64,000 nt of DNA from contig CAVTAP010000001.1 in the NCBI GenBank assembly GCA_963732695.1, positions 124,001 to 188,000 on the forward strand, written 5' to 3'. Of this stretch, positions 1 to 7,374 are shown one piece after another; position 1 is the first letter of the stretch, and the number at the start of each line of letters is the position of its first letter. The notes beneath the pieces are model-generated. The model saw only the letters and a program-made list of their open reading frames with translations, had not been told where the DNA came from and did not search any database. The translations under genes were made by a program, and so were the position numbers. This DNA comes from CADEDH01 sp963732695. GTDB taxonomy: Bacteria; Actinomycetota; Acidimicrobiia; Acidimicrobiales; SZUA-35.

Positions 1-2
1 CC

Positions 3-233
3 GACATCCAGACGGTGGTGGCCGCCGCCGTGGAGGAGCAGGCCGCCGTGACCAACCAGATGTCGTACACGGTGCGGGCCGTCAACGACGGCATCGAGCA
101 GCTGGCCGGTCGCACCGTGGCCCTGCAGAGCTCCACCGAGCTGACCGTGGCCGGTGTCAACGCCTCGGCCGGGCACCGCCACGAGATCGACGAGGTGGGC
201 GACGAGCTTCGTGGCCTCCTGGGCGGTTCCTAA
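3..233 (+). CDS. Methyl-accepting chemotaxis protein, C-terminal end (partial)
   Basis: The open frame enters from the left edge and stops at 231-233. The visible 76 residues contain the alanine/glutamate-rich helix typical of the end of an MCP signalling domain (AAAVEEQAAVTNQM, then a polar helix with IEQLAGRTVALQ). The VEEQAAVT segment is characteristic of the C-terminal half of the cytoplasmic coiled-coil hairpin. The sensor and membrane parts lie outside the window. It would feed a CheA/CheW array, consistent with the flagellar and CheR genes further right. The family call is fairly sure; the ligand cannot be inferred. Confidence 0.8.
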   Translation, partial: DIQTVVAAAVEEQAAVTNQMSYTVRAVNDGIEQLAGRTVALQSSTELTVAGVNASAGHRHEIDEVGDELRGLLGGS

Positions 234-1429
234 GGCCGCACGGTCTGCAGGTACTGGTTGAGGAACGTGCCGGCCGGGTCGACGCTGTCGCGCACGGCCC
301 ACCACCGTTCCCAGGCGGGATGGATGGCGGCCAGGGTGGCGCGGTCGAGGTAGTGCACCTTGGCCCAGTGGGGCCGGCCGTCGTGGTCCCGGAACACGGC
401 CTCGGCCGCCCGGAACAGGGGACCGTCGTCGTCGGCCGCCGGCAGGTGGAGGGAGATGGTGACCGTGGGCCGCTCGTAGGCGGTGGACAGCCAGACGTCG
501 TCGGCGGCCAGTGTCCGGTACTCCACCGGCCACCCCATGGCGGGGAACTCGCGGGTCAGCAGTTCCCGGATGGCGGCGAAGCAGGCCGGCCCGGCCTCGG
601 CCGGCACGCTGTACTCGATCTCCGAGTGGCGCCAGTCCCGGTGGCTGGGCAGCACCTCGTAGCTCCAGGCGCAGCGGCCGCCCTCGGGGCCGATCGGGTA
701 CTCGGGCTCGTCGTCGGTCTCGTCGATCACCTTCACCACCGCCCGGTCCCGGGTGGGGTACCAGAACAGCTCGGCGTGGCGGCTGGCCGCGGTCAGCTCG
801 TCGAGCCGCTCCAGCACCTCGCCCAGGGGGGCCACGAACCCGCGCTCCCGCAACCGGTAGGCCGCCCGGAGCTGGAGCTCGAGCCGGGTGACGATCCCCA
901 CCGCCCCCAGGTTGAGGCGGATGGCCGGGAACAGCTCGGGCCGCTCGGTGGCGCTCACATCCACCAGCTGGCCCGAGGCCAGGGCCAACCGCGCCCCCAC
1001 CACGGCCGACGACAGGTTCCGCAGGGTGCGGCCGGTGCCGTGGGTGCCGGTGGCGGTGGCCCCGCCGATGGCCTGACGGTCGATGTCGCCCTGGTTGGCC
1101 AGGGCCAGACCGGCCTCGTGAAGGGGACGGCCCAGGGCGTGGATCGGGGTCCCGGCCCACACCCAGGCCCGCTCGGTGGCCACATCGGTGCTGATCACGC
1201 CGCTCAGGCCGGACAGATCGGCGATCACGCCGTCGGTGGGCACCAGCGGCATGTGGCTGTGGCCGGCCCCGGCCACCCGGAGGCGGCGCCCGGCGGCGGT
1301 GGTGGCGGCGGCCAGCGCCGCGGCGTCGGCCTCGCTGCGGACGTGGTGGAGCGAGGCCGTCTCGGGAGCCCGCAGCTTGCCCGACCAGTTCGTCCACACC
1401 GCCTGCATGACCGCGCCGGTCTCGCTCAT
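230..1429 (-). CDS. FAD-linked oxidase, D-arabinono-1,4-lactone oxidase family
   Basis: About 399 residues when started at the ATG at 1429 (MSETGAVMQ); the frame stays open upstream but would run into the neighbour's start region. An N-terminal FAD-binding PCMH-type domain shows AGAGHSHMPLVPTDG and, further on, GGATATGTHGTG, both typical of the vanillyl-alcohol-oxidase superfamily. The C-terminal half resembles the ALO domain (WYPTRDRAVVKV, then HWAKVHYLDRATL and a final FLNQYLQ). Members oxidise aldonolactones or sugar alcohols with O2 or another acceptor. Substrate is not determinable here. It overlaps the stop of the MCP gene by 4 bp and diverges from the dehydrogenase starting at 1470. 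Confidence 0.85.
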   Translation of the reverse strand: MSETGAVMQAVWTNWSGKLRAPETASLHHVRSEADAAALAAATTAAGRRLRVAGAGHSHMPLVPTDGVIADLSGLSGVISTDVATERAWVWAGTPIHALGRPLHEAGLALANQGDIDRQAIGGATATGTHGTGRTLRNLSSAVVGARLALASGQLVDVSATERPELFPAIRLNLGAVGIVTRLELQLRAAYRLRERGFVAPLGEVLERLDELTAASRHAELFWYPTRDRAVVKVIDETDDEPEYPIGPEGGRCAWSYEVLPSHRDWRHSEIEYSVPAEAGPACFAAIRELLTREFPAMGWPVEYRTLAADDVWLSTAYERPTVTISLHLPAADDDGPLFRAAEAVFRDHDGRPHWAKVHYLDRATLAAIHPAWERWWAVRDSVDPAGTFLNQYLQTVRP

Positions 1430-1469
1430 CAGGCTGACACTAGCTGGACGGTGGGCGATACTGAGGCCC

Positions 1470-2546
1470 GTGACCACCACTTACAGCCCCGAACAGCTCC
1501 ACCAGTACGTCGTCACCACCTGCCAGGCCATGGGCAGTGAGACGCTCGAGGCCACGCTGGTGGCCGATCAGCTGGTGGGAGCGAACCTGGCCGGCCACGA
1601 CTCCCACGGGGTGGGGATGCTGCCCACCTACGTCGACGCCGTGCGGGGCGGCCGGCTCAAGGTGAACCACCACGCCACCGTGGCCCGAGACTCGGGCTCG
1701 GTGCTGCTGGTGGAGGGCAACCGGGCCTTCGGCCAGGTGGCCGGGTACGAGGCCACCAACCTGGCCATCGAGCGGGCCCGGGACACCGGGGTGGCCCTCA
1801 TGGGCCTGCGCAACAGCTTCCACATCGGCCGCATCGGCCACTGGGGGGAGCAGTGCATCCGGGCCGGGATGGTGTCGATCAACTTCGTCAACGTGGCCGG
1901 CCACGAGCCCCTGGTGGCCCCCTACGGCGGGGCCGAGCCCCGGTTCGGGACCAACCCGGTGTGCATCGGCATCCCGGGCCGCGACGGCCAGCCCGCCGCC
2001 CTACTCGACATGGCCACCAGCGTGATCGCCATGGGCAAGGCCCGGGTGGCCAAGCTCAAGGGCGAGCCGGTGCCCGAGGGCACCCTGCTCGACGGCGAGG
2101 GCCGGGTGACCCGGGACCCCAACGGCATGTTCCGCCATCCCCGGGAGGGGGCCCTGATCGCCTTCGGCGAGCACAAGGGATCGGGGCTGGCCATCATGTG
2201 CGAGCTGCTGGGGGCGGCCCTGGTGGGCGGCCTCACGCTGGCCCCGAAATGGGAGCGGGACGGGTCGGCCATCAACTCCATGCTGTCGATCGTGATCGAC
2301 CCCGACTCGCTGACCAGCCGCGACGGTCTGGCGTCGGAGGCCGACGCCTTCCTCGACTACCTGCGGTCCTCGGCCCTGCGGGAGGGCTTCGAGGAGCTGC
2401 TGGTGCCGGGCGAGCCCGAGCAGCGGGCCCGGGAGGCCCGGGCGGCGGCGGTGCCGGTGGACGACGGCACCCTGCGCGAGCTCCGGGTGGCCGGCTCCAA
2501 GGCCGGCCTGAGCGAGGAGACGGTGGCCGAGCTGCTCCCGGCTTAG
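1470..2546 (+). CDS. Malate/L-lactate dehydrogenase family oxidoreductase (Ldh2 type)
   Basis: 358 residues from GTG 1470 (VTTTYSPEQLHQYV). The protein matches the Ldh_2 family that includes sulfolactate, ureidoglycolate and 2,3-diketogulonate reductases: ADQLVGANLAGHDSHGVGM with the characteristic DSHG near residue 47, PYGGAEPRFGTNP in the NAD-binding middle, and EHKGSGLAIMCELL near the C-terminus. These enzymes interconvert 2-hydroxy acids and 2-oxo acids using NAD(P). A GATACT hexamer ends 7 nt before the GTG, suggesting a leaderless message. The gene converges with the HisC-like gene, overlapping it by 4 bp. Exact substrate is unknown. Confidence 0.87.
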   Translation: MTTTYSPEQLHQYVVTTCQAMGSETLEATLVADQLVGANLAGHDSHGVGMLPTYVDAVRGGRLKVNHHATVARDSGSVLLVEGNRAFGQVAGYEATNLAIERARDTGVALMGLRNSFHIGRIGHWGEQCIRAGMVSINFVNVAGHEPLVAPYGGAEPRFGTNPVCIGIPGRDGQPAALLDMATSVIAMGKARVAKLKGEPVPEGTLLDGEGRVTRDPNGMFRHPREGALIAFGEHKGSGLAIMCELLGAALVGGLTLAPKWERDGSAINSMLSIVIDPDSLTSRDGLASEADAFLDYLRSSALREGFEELLVPGEPEQRAREARAAAVPVDDGTLRELRVAGSKAGLSEETVAELLPA

Positions 2547-3631
2547 GTGTCCCCTCCGGCGACCTCGGCCATCGTGGCCAGGAAGCGGTCGTTCTCCTCC
2601 GGCGAGCCGATCGTGACCCGGAGGCCCTCTCCCATGAAGGGGCGGGTCACCACGCCCCGGCGCTCCAGGTCGAGGTAGATCTCCTCGGTGCGGGCGCCGA
2701 GGGGCAGGAACACGAAGTTGGCCTGGGCGTCGGGCAGCTTCCAGCCGGCCCCGGTGAGGGCCCGCACCACCCGGTGGCGCTCGGCCACCAGGAGCTCCAG
2801 GCGGGGCCGGATGTCGTCGAAGTGCTCGATGGCGGCCAGCGCCGCCGCCTGGGCCAGGCTGTTGGTGCTGAACGGCAGCAGCAGCTTGTCGACGTCGACG
2901 ATCAGCTCGGGATCGCCCACGGCGTAGCCCAGACGGAGGCCGGCCAGGCCGTAGGCCTTGGAGAACGTGCGCAGGACCACCACGTTGCGGTGGTGGGGCA
3001 CCAGGTCGGCCACGGGGTCGCCCAGGGCGGGGTCGGCGAACTCCCGGTAGGCCTCGTCGACCACCACCACCACATCGTCGGGGATCCGCGCCAGCAGCCC
3101 GGCGATGGCGTCGGTGGACACGGCGGTGCCGGTGGGGTTGTTCGGCGTGGCCAGCAGCACCAGCTTGGTCCGCTCGGTCACGGCGCCGGCCACCGCCCCC
3201 AGATCGAAGGCGTGTTCCACGAGCGGGATGCGTACCGGAGTGGCGCCCATCTCGGTGGTGAAGATCGGGTAGGCCTCGAACGAGACCCAGGGGAAGACGG
3301 CCTCGTCGCCGGGATCGAGGTACAGCATGCAGACCTGGCGCAGCAGGCCGACCGAGCCGGGGCCGGTGGCGATCCGGTCCCGGTCGATCCCCAGCCAGTC
3401 GGCGATGGCGCCCCGCAGGGCGACGGCCCCGTGGTCGGGGTACCGGTTGACGGTGGCGGCGGCGGCCCGTATCGCCTCCACCACGGCCGGAATCGGGGCG
3501 TAGGGGTTCTCGTTCGACGCCAGCTTGATGGCGTCGGTGATCCCGTGCTCCTCTTCGGCCTGCACGGCCGCCTTGCCCGGCTTGTAGACGGGCAGGGAGA
3601 CGGCCGACGGCCTGATGCGACCCACTGACAT
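2543..3631 (-). CDS. hisC: Histidinol-phosphate aminotransferase-like (HisC family)
   Basis: 362 residues, normal length for HisC. Fold-type I PLP enzyme: IKLASNENPY (residues 36-44), NNPTG (164-168), DEAY (192-195) and the Schiff-base lysine K225 in TFSKAYGLAGLRLGY. The N-terminal SLPVYKPGK is typical of HisC, which transaminates imidazole-acetol phosphate in histidine synthesis; close paralogues act on aromatic amino acids. No other his gene lies nearby, so it may be an aromatic aminotransferase. It follows the small gene 3642-4001 by 10 bp on the same strand and is probably cotranscribed with it. Confidence 0.85.
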   Translation of the reverse strand: MSVGRIRPSAVSLPVYKPGKAAVQAEEEHGITDAIKLASNENPYAPIPAVVEAIRAAAATVNRYPDHGAVALRGAIADWLGIDRDRIATGPGSVGLLRQVCMLYLDPGDEAVFPWVSFEAYPIFTTEMGATPVRIPLVEHAFDLGAVAGAVTERTKLVLLATPNNPTGTAVSTDAIAGLLARIPDDVVVVVDEAYREFADPALGDPVADLVPHHRNVVVLRTFSKAYGLAGLRLGYAVGDPELIVDVDKLLLPFSTNSLAQAAALAAIEHFDDIRPRLELLVAERHRVVRALTGAGWKLPDAQANFVFLPLGARTEEIYLDLERRGVVTRPFMGEGLRVTIGSPEENDRFLATMAEVAGGDT

Positions 3632-3641
3632 GCTGTGTTGT

Positions 3642-4001
3642 CTACCCGGCCAGCGCCGCTTCCATGGCCGACAGGCCAGCCAGGATGGCGGCGGCGCCGG
3701 CCTCGTCGACGGCGGCGTAGGCCGGCAGCACCATCTGATCGGTCAGGTCCTCGGCCGCGTTGTGCTTGGCTCGGTCCTCGTCGGTAATGGCGGGGGCCTC
3801 GGCGTAGCCGAAGGCGCTGCGCACCACCCGGGCCTCGACGTCGCCCAGCACGCCGCCCCGGCCCAGGAAGTAGAACCGGAACCCGTCGAGGCCCAGCTCC
3901 TTGCCCCTGGGCACCGTGATCTCGCGGTCGAAGTAGTGGGCGGAGCCCAGGCTGCCGATCTTGGGGCAGGCGGACTGCACCAGTTCCATGGGGGTGGTCA
4001 T
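3642..4001 (-). CDS. Small protein resembling the N-terminal half of the SCO6745/SalK-like family
   Basis: 119 residues from an ATG preceded by GAGGAG 7 nt upstream. The segment YFDREITVPRGKELGLDGF followed by YFLGRGGVLGDVEARVV resembles the first domain of actinobacterial SCO6745-like proteins (YF..E...A....GLRGFW..YFAGRAAPLG), but those are about 280 residues and this one stops naturally after a short alanine-rich helix. No catalytic residue can be named. It lies just upstream of the aminotransferase, in the same direction. Family assignment is tentative. Confidence 0.5.
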   Translation of the reverse strand: MTTPMELVQSACPKIGSLGSAHYFDREITVPRGKELGLDGFRFYFLGRGGVLGDVEARVVRSAFGYAEAPAITDEDRAKHNAAEDLTDQMVLPAYAAVDEAGAAAILAGLSAMEAALAG

Positions 4002-4113
4002 CAGGGGTCTCCTCGGGTCTCGGACCGCATCATCTCAGCGCACCCCTCCGACCTGCACAAGATCACCCAGTTTCCGGTGCGCAGGAGCCCATCACGGCTG
4101 GTGCCGGCTGCCA

Positions 4114-4119
4114 TACACT
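4114..4119 (+). promoter_or_regulatory. Likely -10 box (TACACT) for the gene at 4147
   Basis: TACACT matches the actinobacterial TANNNT -10 element. It is followed by a leader of about 20 nt that carries GGAGG at 4133-4137, nine bases before the GTG start, so this unit appears to be conventionally leadered. Confidence 0.4.
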
Positions 4120-4146
4120 GTGAGGGGCGAGCGGAGGCAGACGACC

Positions 4147-4773
4147 GTGCGGGTGTTCCCTGTTCTGAAACCGGCATCCTGGCAGGGGCTGACCTATGGC
4201 GCCCGGGCCCATGTGTGGATCGGGACCCCGCAGGCGCCGGAGGTGGTGGTGGCCTACGGCTGCTACGACGGAGGGTTCGCCTCCTACATCACCAACGAGA
4301 CCCCCGCCTACAACGACCCCGACGTGCTGGTGCGGGAGGCGTTCGACAATCTCAAGGCCCACGACGTCGAGCTGCAGGTGGTGGGCACCGGCGCCGACCG
4401 GGTGGTGATCGCCGCCGGGCCCTTCGCCGCCGAGCAGGTGCTGAGCGAGCGCCACGTCCTGGCCATCCACGACCGGCTGGAGTCGGCCGAGGTCGTGGTG
4501 TCGATCCCCCGGCGCGACGCCCTGTTGGCCTGTCCGGCCGATGCCTCCGAGCAACTCCGACGCACGGTCACCGGCCTGCATCGGGAAGCCTGGCGAGGCT
4601 CGGGCCAGTCCGGTGACAGGGTGCTCGATGACAGGGTGCTCGATGACAGGGTGCTCGATGGGCTGATCGTGTTCGCCGCCGGCCTCAAGGTCGACGTGAT
4701 ACCGCTGGGGGAACGGGCCACCACCGCGGTGGGGGCGCCGGCCCGTTGGGGAGCCTGGGCCGCCGTTCAGTAG
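4147..4773 (+). CDS. Uncharacterised protein with internal DDRVL repeats
   Basis: 208 residues from GTG 4147, chosen because GGAGG lies 9 nt upstream. I do not recognise the family with confidence. It is a mixed alpha/beta soluble protein without signal peptide or membrane segment. It includes WIGTPQAPEVVVAYGC, a long central helix-strand region and VFAAGLKVDVIPLGE near the end. Between residues ~157 and 171 a 15-bp unit is repeated three times in frame (DDRVL). The stop TAG at 4771 forms part of the putative promoter of the downstream amidase. Confidence 0.6.
   Translation: MRVFPVLKPASWQGLTYGARAHVWIGTPQAPEVVVAYGCYDGGFASYITNETPAYNDPDVLVREAFDNLKAHDVELQVVGTGADRVVIAAGPFAAEQVLSERHVLAIHDRLESAEVVVSIPRRDALLACPADASEQLRRTVTGLHREAWRGSGQSGDRVLDDRVLDDRVLDGLIVFAAGLKVDVIPLGERATTAVGAPARWGAWAAVQ
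4615..4659 (+). repeat. Three in-frame 15-bp tandem repeats
   Basis: The unit gacagggtgctcgat occurs three times without change at 4615-4629, 4630-4644 and 4645-4659, encoding D-R-V-L-D repeats inside the uncharacterised protein. Exact copies suggest recent slippage expansion. Confidence 0.9.
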
Positions 4774-4776
4774 CGT
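4771..4776 (+). promoter_or_regulatory. Putative -10 box (TAGCGT) for leaderless amidase mRNA
   Basis: TAGCGT fits TANNNT and ends 8 nt before the amidase ATG at 4785, leaving no room for a ribosome-binding site. Its first three bases are the stop codon of the preceding gene. Confidence 0.45.
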
Positions 4777-4784
4777 TCGCTCCC

Positions 4785-6293
4785 ATGAGCGAACCGTGGG
4801 AGCTGACCGCCTGTGAGGCCCGGGACCGGATCGGCCGGGGTGAGCTGTCGCCGGTCGAGCTGCTCGAATCGTGCCTGGGCCGGATCGACGACGTCGACCC
4901 GGCGGTGAACGCCCTGGTGATCCGGGCCGACGAACGGGCCCGGGCCGAGGCCCGGGCGGCGGCTGACGCCCTGATCCGGGGACGTGGGGCCCGGGGAGCC
5001 GGTTCCCGGCCCGCCGGGGAGCTGGGACCGCTGCACGGTCTGCCCGTGGCCATCAAGGACCTCCAGGCCACGGCCGGGATCCGCACCACCTACGGCAGCC
5101 CCGACTACGAGCACCACGTGCCGGCGGTCGACGCCGGGATCGTGCGCCGGGTGCGGGCGGCGGGCGGGATCGTGGTGGGCAAGACCAACATCCCCGAGCG
5201 CAGCATCGGGGCCAACACGGTGAATCGCCTGTTCGGGGCGACCGGCAACCCGTTCGACACCGGACGGACCTGCGGTGGCTCGTCGGGTGGCTCGGCCGTG
5301 GCCCTGGCCACCGGCATGGTGCCCCTGGCCACCGGGTCCGACCACGGGGGCAGCCTGCGTATCCCGGCCTGCTACTGCGGGGTGGTGGGCCACCGGGCCA
5401 CCCCGGGGGTGGTGCCGTTCGAGGAGCGGTCGATCACCCAGACCTTCTACTCGGTGCAGGGGCCCATGGGCCGCACGGTGGCCGACACCGCCCTGCTGCT
5501 GTCCGTGGTGGCGGGACGGGACCGACCGGGGGACCCGATGGCGTTTCCCCTCGACGCCCCGGCCCTGGCCCGCCTGGAGCCGGTGGACCTGGGCGGCCTG
5601 CGGGTGGGGGTGAGCGAAGATCTGGGCGGGGTGCTGGTGTCGGGGGCGATCCGGCGGACGTTCGCCGACCGGGTGGCCCGGATCGAGGGGCTGGTCGGCT
5701 CGATCCGGCCGGTGGCGGTGGATCTGCGGCCGGCGGCCGAGGTCGACTGGCTGCTGCGCAGTGACGTGTTCGTGACCCAGTACCACGCCGAGGCCCAGGG
5801 GTGGGACGAGCGGTTCAACCCCAACGTCCGGCGCACCTACGACTCGGCGCTGGCCACCCCGATGGAGCGCATCGCCGCCGCCCGCCGCACCCAGATGGCC
5901 CTCTACCAGCAGTTCCAGGCCCTGTTCGACGAGGTGGACGTGGTGCTGTGCCCGGGGGTGAGCGTGTCGCCGTTCCCCTGGCGCCAGCTGTACCCGCTGG
6001 AGGTCGACGGGGCGCCGGTGGAGAACTACATGGCCTGGCTCACGCTCACGGCCGCCATCACGGTGATCGGCCACCCGGTGACGGCTCTGCCCTGCGGGCT
6101 CGACGAGGAGGCCATGCCGTTCGGGCTCCAGCTGATCGGCCCGGCCTACGGCGACCGCCGGCTGCTCTCGGTGGCTGCCGCCCTGGAGGCGGCTCTGGCC
6201 GACGATCCCGTCACGGCCCGGCCCGTGCCCCGCTTCGACGGGCCCCAACCCGAGACCCCGACGCTGCGCACCGAGGGCCGAGAGGTCCACTAG
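4785..6293 (+). CDS. Amidase signature family hydrolase
   Basis: 502 residues from ATG 4785 (MSEPWELTACEARDRI). The whole amidase-signature core is present: K91 in GLPVAIKD, the cis-serine loop GGSSGGSA at 164-171 and the nucleophile S190 in GSDHGGSLRIPA. These form the Ser-cisSer-Lys triad that hydrolyses carboxamides. The motif usually reads GSDTGGS; here threonine is replaced by histidine (H187), a minor oddity. Length is normal. GatA-type glutamine amidotransferase function is unlikely because no gatB or gatC is adjacent; a stand-alone amidase is the best call, substrate unknown. Confidence 0.88.
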   Translation: MSEPWELTACEARDRIGRGELSPVELLESCLGRIDDVDPAVNALVIRADERARAEARAAADALIRGRGARGAGSRPAGELGPLHGLPVAIKDLQATAGIRTTYGSPDYEHHVPAVDAGIVRRVRAAGGIVVGKTNIPERSIGANTVNRLFGATGNPFDTGRTCGGSSGGSAVALATGMVPLATGSDHGGSLRIPACYCGVVGHRATPGVVPFEERSITQTFYSVQGPMGRTVADTALLLSVVAGRDRPGDPMAFPLDAPALARLEPVDLGGLRVGVSEDLGGVLVSGAIRRTFADRVARIEGLVGSIRPVAVDLRPAAEVDWLLRSDVFVTQYHAEAQGWDERFNPNVRRTYDSALATPMERIAAARRTQMALYQQFQALFDEVDVVLCPGVSVSPFPWRQLYPLEVDGAPVENYMAWLTLTAAITVIGHPVTALPCGLDEEAMPFGLQLIGPAYGDRRLLSVAAALEAALADDPVTARPVPRFDGPQPETPTLRTEGREVH

Positions 6294-6367
6294 CTACCGG
6301 CGGGTAGGGAGGTCCTACGACCTATGTCCAATTACATACCGCCACGAGTCCTGTAAATCTTAAGAGC

Positions 6368-6387
6368 GCACCGGTGCGAACCGGTGC
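6368..6387. terminator. Perfect hairpin between convergent genes
   Basis: GCACCGGT and ACCGGTGC (8-bp arms, loop GCGA) form a perfect stem between the amidase and the SDR gene, which converge. There is no T-run, but high-GC genomes often lack one, so a bidirectional terminator is likely. The rest of 6294-6516 includes an unusually AT-rich patch (about 6325-6365) in which I see no gene. Confidence 0.5.
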
Positions 6388-6516
6388 CACCCACGGGCGC
6401 CGGTCGGGCAGGATGCGGTGCCGGTCACCAGGTCGCAGTCGAGTCGGGATGGGTCCATTCCCTCGCTCCCGGGCCCCTCCCGGCTCGACGCGTCCTCTAC
6501 GCCGGCTGCTCGCCCG

Positions 6517-7341
6517 TCACGCCTGCGCCCCCCAGATCAACCCGGGGTCGGCCTGGTCGGTGAGGCGGGCCGCTCCCGTTCCCCGGTCGATGTTCAGGTT
6601 GACGCCGTTCAGGTAGCTCGACGAGACCGGATCGGCCAGGAACAGCATGGCCGGGGCCATCTCCGACGGCTCGGCCATCCGGCCCGCCACCGCTTCGGCG
6701 TGGTCGATGATCTCGTCGCCCAGGCCCCGGCGGAAGTCGGCCATGATCCCGGTGGCCGTGATCCCGGGGCAGACGCTGTTCATCCGCACGCCGGCGGGCA
6801 GCAGCTGCACCGCCCGCCACAGGGTGTAGTACTGCACCGCTTCCTTGGAGAAGGCGTAGCCGTCGCCCACCACATCGGGGTGGGCCCGGACCCAGGCCAG
6901 GCCCTCGTCGAAGGAGGCCGCCGCCATCAGCTCGCGATGTTGGGCCACCCGCTGGGGCCACTCCCGCCCGGCGGTGGAGGCGATGTGGACCACGGCGCCG
7001 CCAGCCGGGATCCGGGGCAACAGCGCCTCGGTGAGGTGGCGCAGGCCGAGCCAGTTCACCCGCATCACGTCTTCGGCGCTGAACCGGCCCCCGTTGGGCA
7101 CCCCGGCGCAGTTCATCAGGGCGTGCACCGTGCCGGGCAGGTGGCCGGCGGCGTCGTCGATGCTGGCCGGCTCGGCCAGGTCGCAGCGGACGAAGGCCAC
7201 GTCGGTCCCCACCGGGGCCACGTCGAGCGCGTGCACCTGCGCCCCCTGGGCCACCAGCAACGAAGCGGTGGCGGCGCCGATGCCGGTGGCGGCTCCGGTG
7301 ATCACGACGGTCCGGCCGGAGAAGTCGAGGAGTGCTGCCAT
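6517..7341 (-). CDS. Short-chain dehydrogenase/reductase
   Basis: 274 residues from ATG 7341 (MAALLDFSGRTVVITG). The Rossmann signature is GAATGIGAA near residues 16-24, followed by the NCAG motif and YAFSK as the catalytic Tyr-x-x-x-Lys. The early N-terminus and SSSYLNGVNLNID at the end resemble hydroxysteroid-dehydrogenase-like SDRs, so an NAD(P)-dependent alcohol/ketone oxidoreductase is expected. A TACCGT box on this strand ends 7 nt before the start codon, suggesting a leaderless message divergent from the LigC-like gene. The specific substrate cannot be read from sequence. Confidence 0.85.
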   Translation of the reverse strand: MAALLDFSGRTVVITGAATGIGAATASLLVAQGAQVHALDVAPVGTDVAFVRCDLAEPASIDDAAGHLPGTVHALMNCAGVPNGGRFSAEDVMRVNWLGLRHLTEALLPRIPAGGAVVHIASTAGREWPQRVAQHRELMAAASFDEGLAWVRAHPDVVGDGYAFSKEAVQYYTLWRAVQLLPAGVRMNSVCPGITATGIMADFRRGLGDEIIDHAEAVAGRMAEPSEMAPAMLFLADPVSSSYLNGVNLNIDRGTGAARLTDQADPGLIWGAQA

Positions 7342-7348
7342 CCGCAGA

Positions 7349-7367
7349 ACGGTACCCCGCCTAGGGT
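7349..7367. promoter_or_regulatory. Back-to-back leaderless promoters of SDR and ligC-like genes
   Basis: On the minus strand TACCGT (7354-7349) lies 7 nt before the SDR ATG. On the plus strand TAGGGT (7362-7367) lies 7 nt before the ATG at 7375. The two -10 boxes are only 7 bp apart, so the two polymerases would compete for the same DNA. Confidence 0.5.
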
Positions 7368-7374
7368 GGGGCCC

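Noticed and set aside
320..1540. Long plus-strand open frame opposite the FAD oxidase gene
   Set aside because: Pro/Gly/Val/His-rich composition without recognisable domains; antisense shadow of a high-GC gene.
4615..4659. Short tandem repeats here and at 54881 and 60033 as possible CRISPR
   Set aside because: Units of 6-15 bp without spacers; slippage repeats, not CRISPR.
6325..6390. CTGTAAATC within an AT-rich patch followed by GGTGCGAACC, recalling a tRNA-Tyr anticodon loop and T-arm
   Set aside because: The anticodon arm bases do not pair, the T-loop would be 8 nt with a G at T55, and no acceptor stem can be formed. I treat it as chance plus a terminator hairpin.
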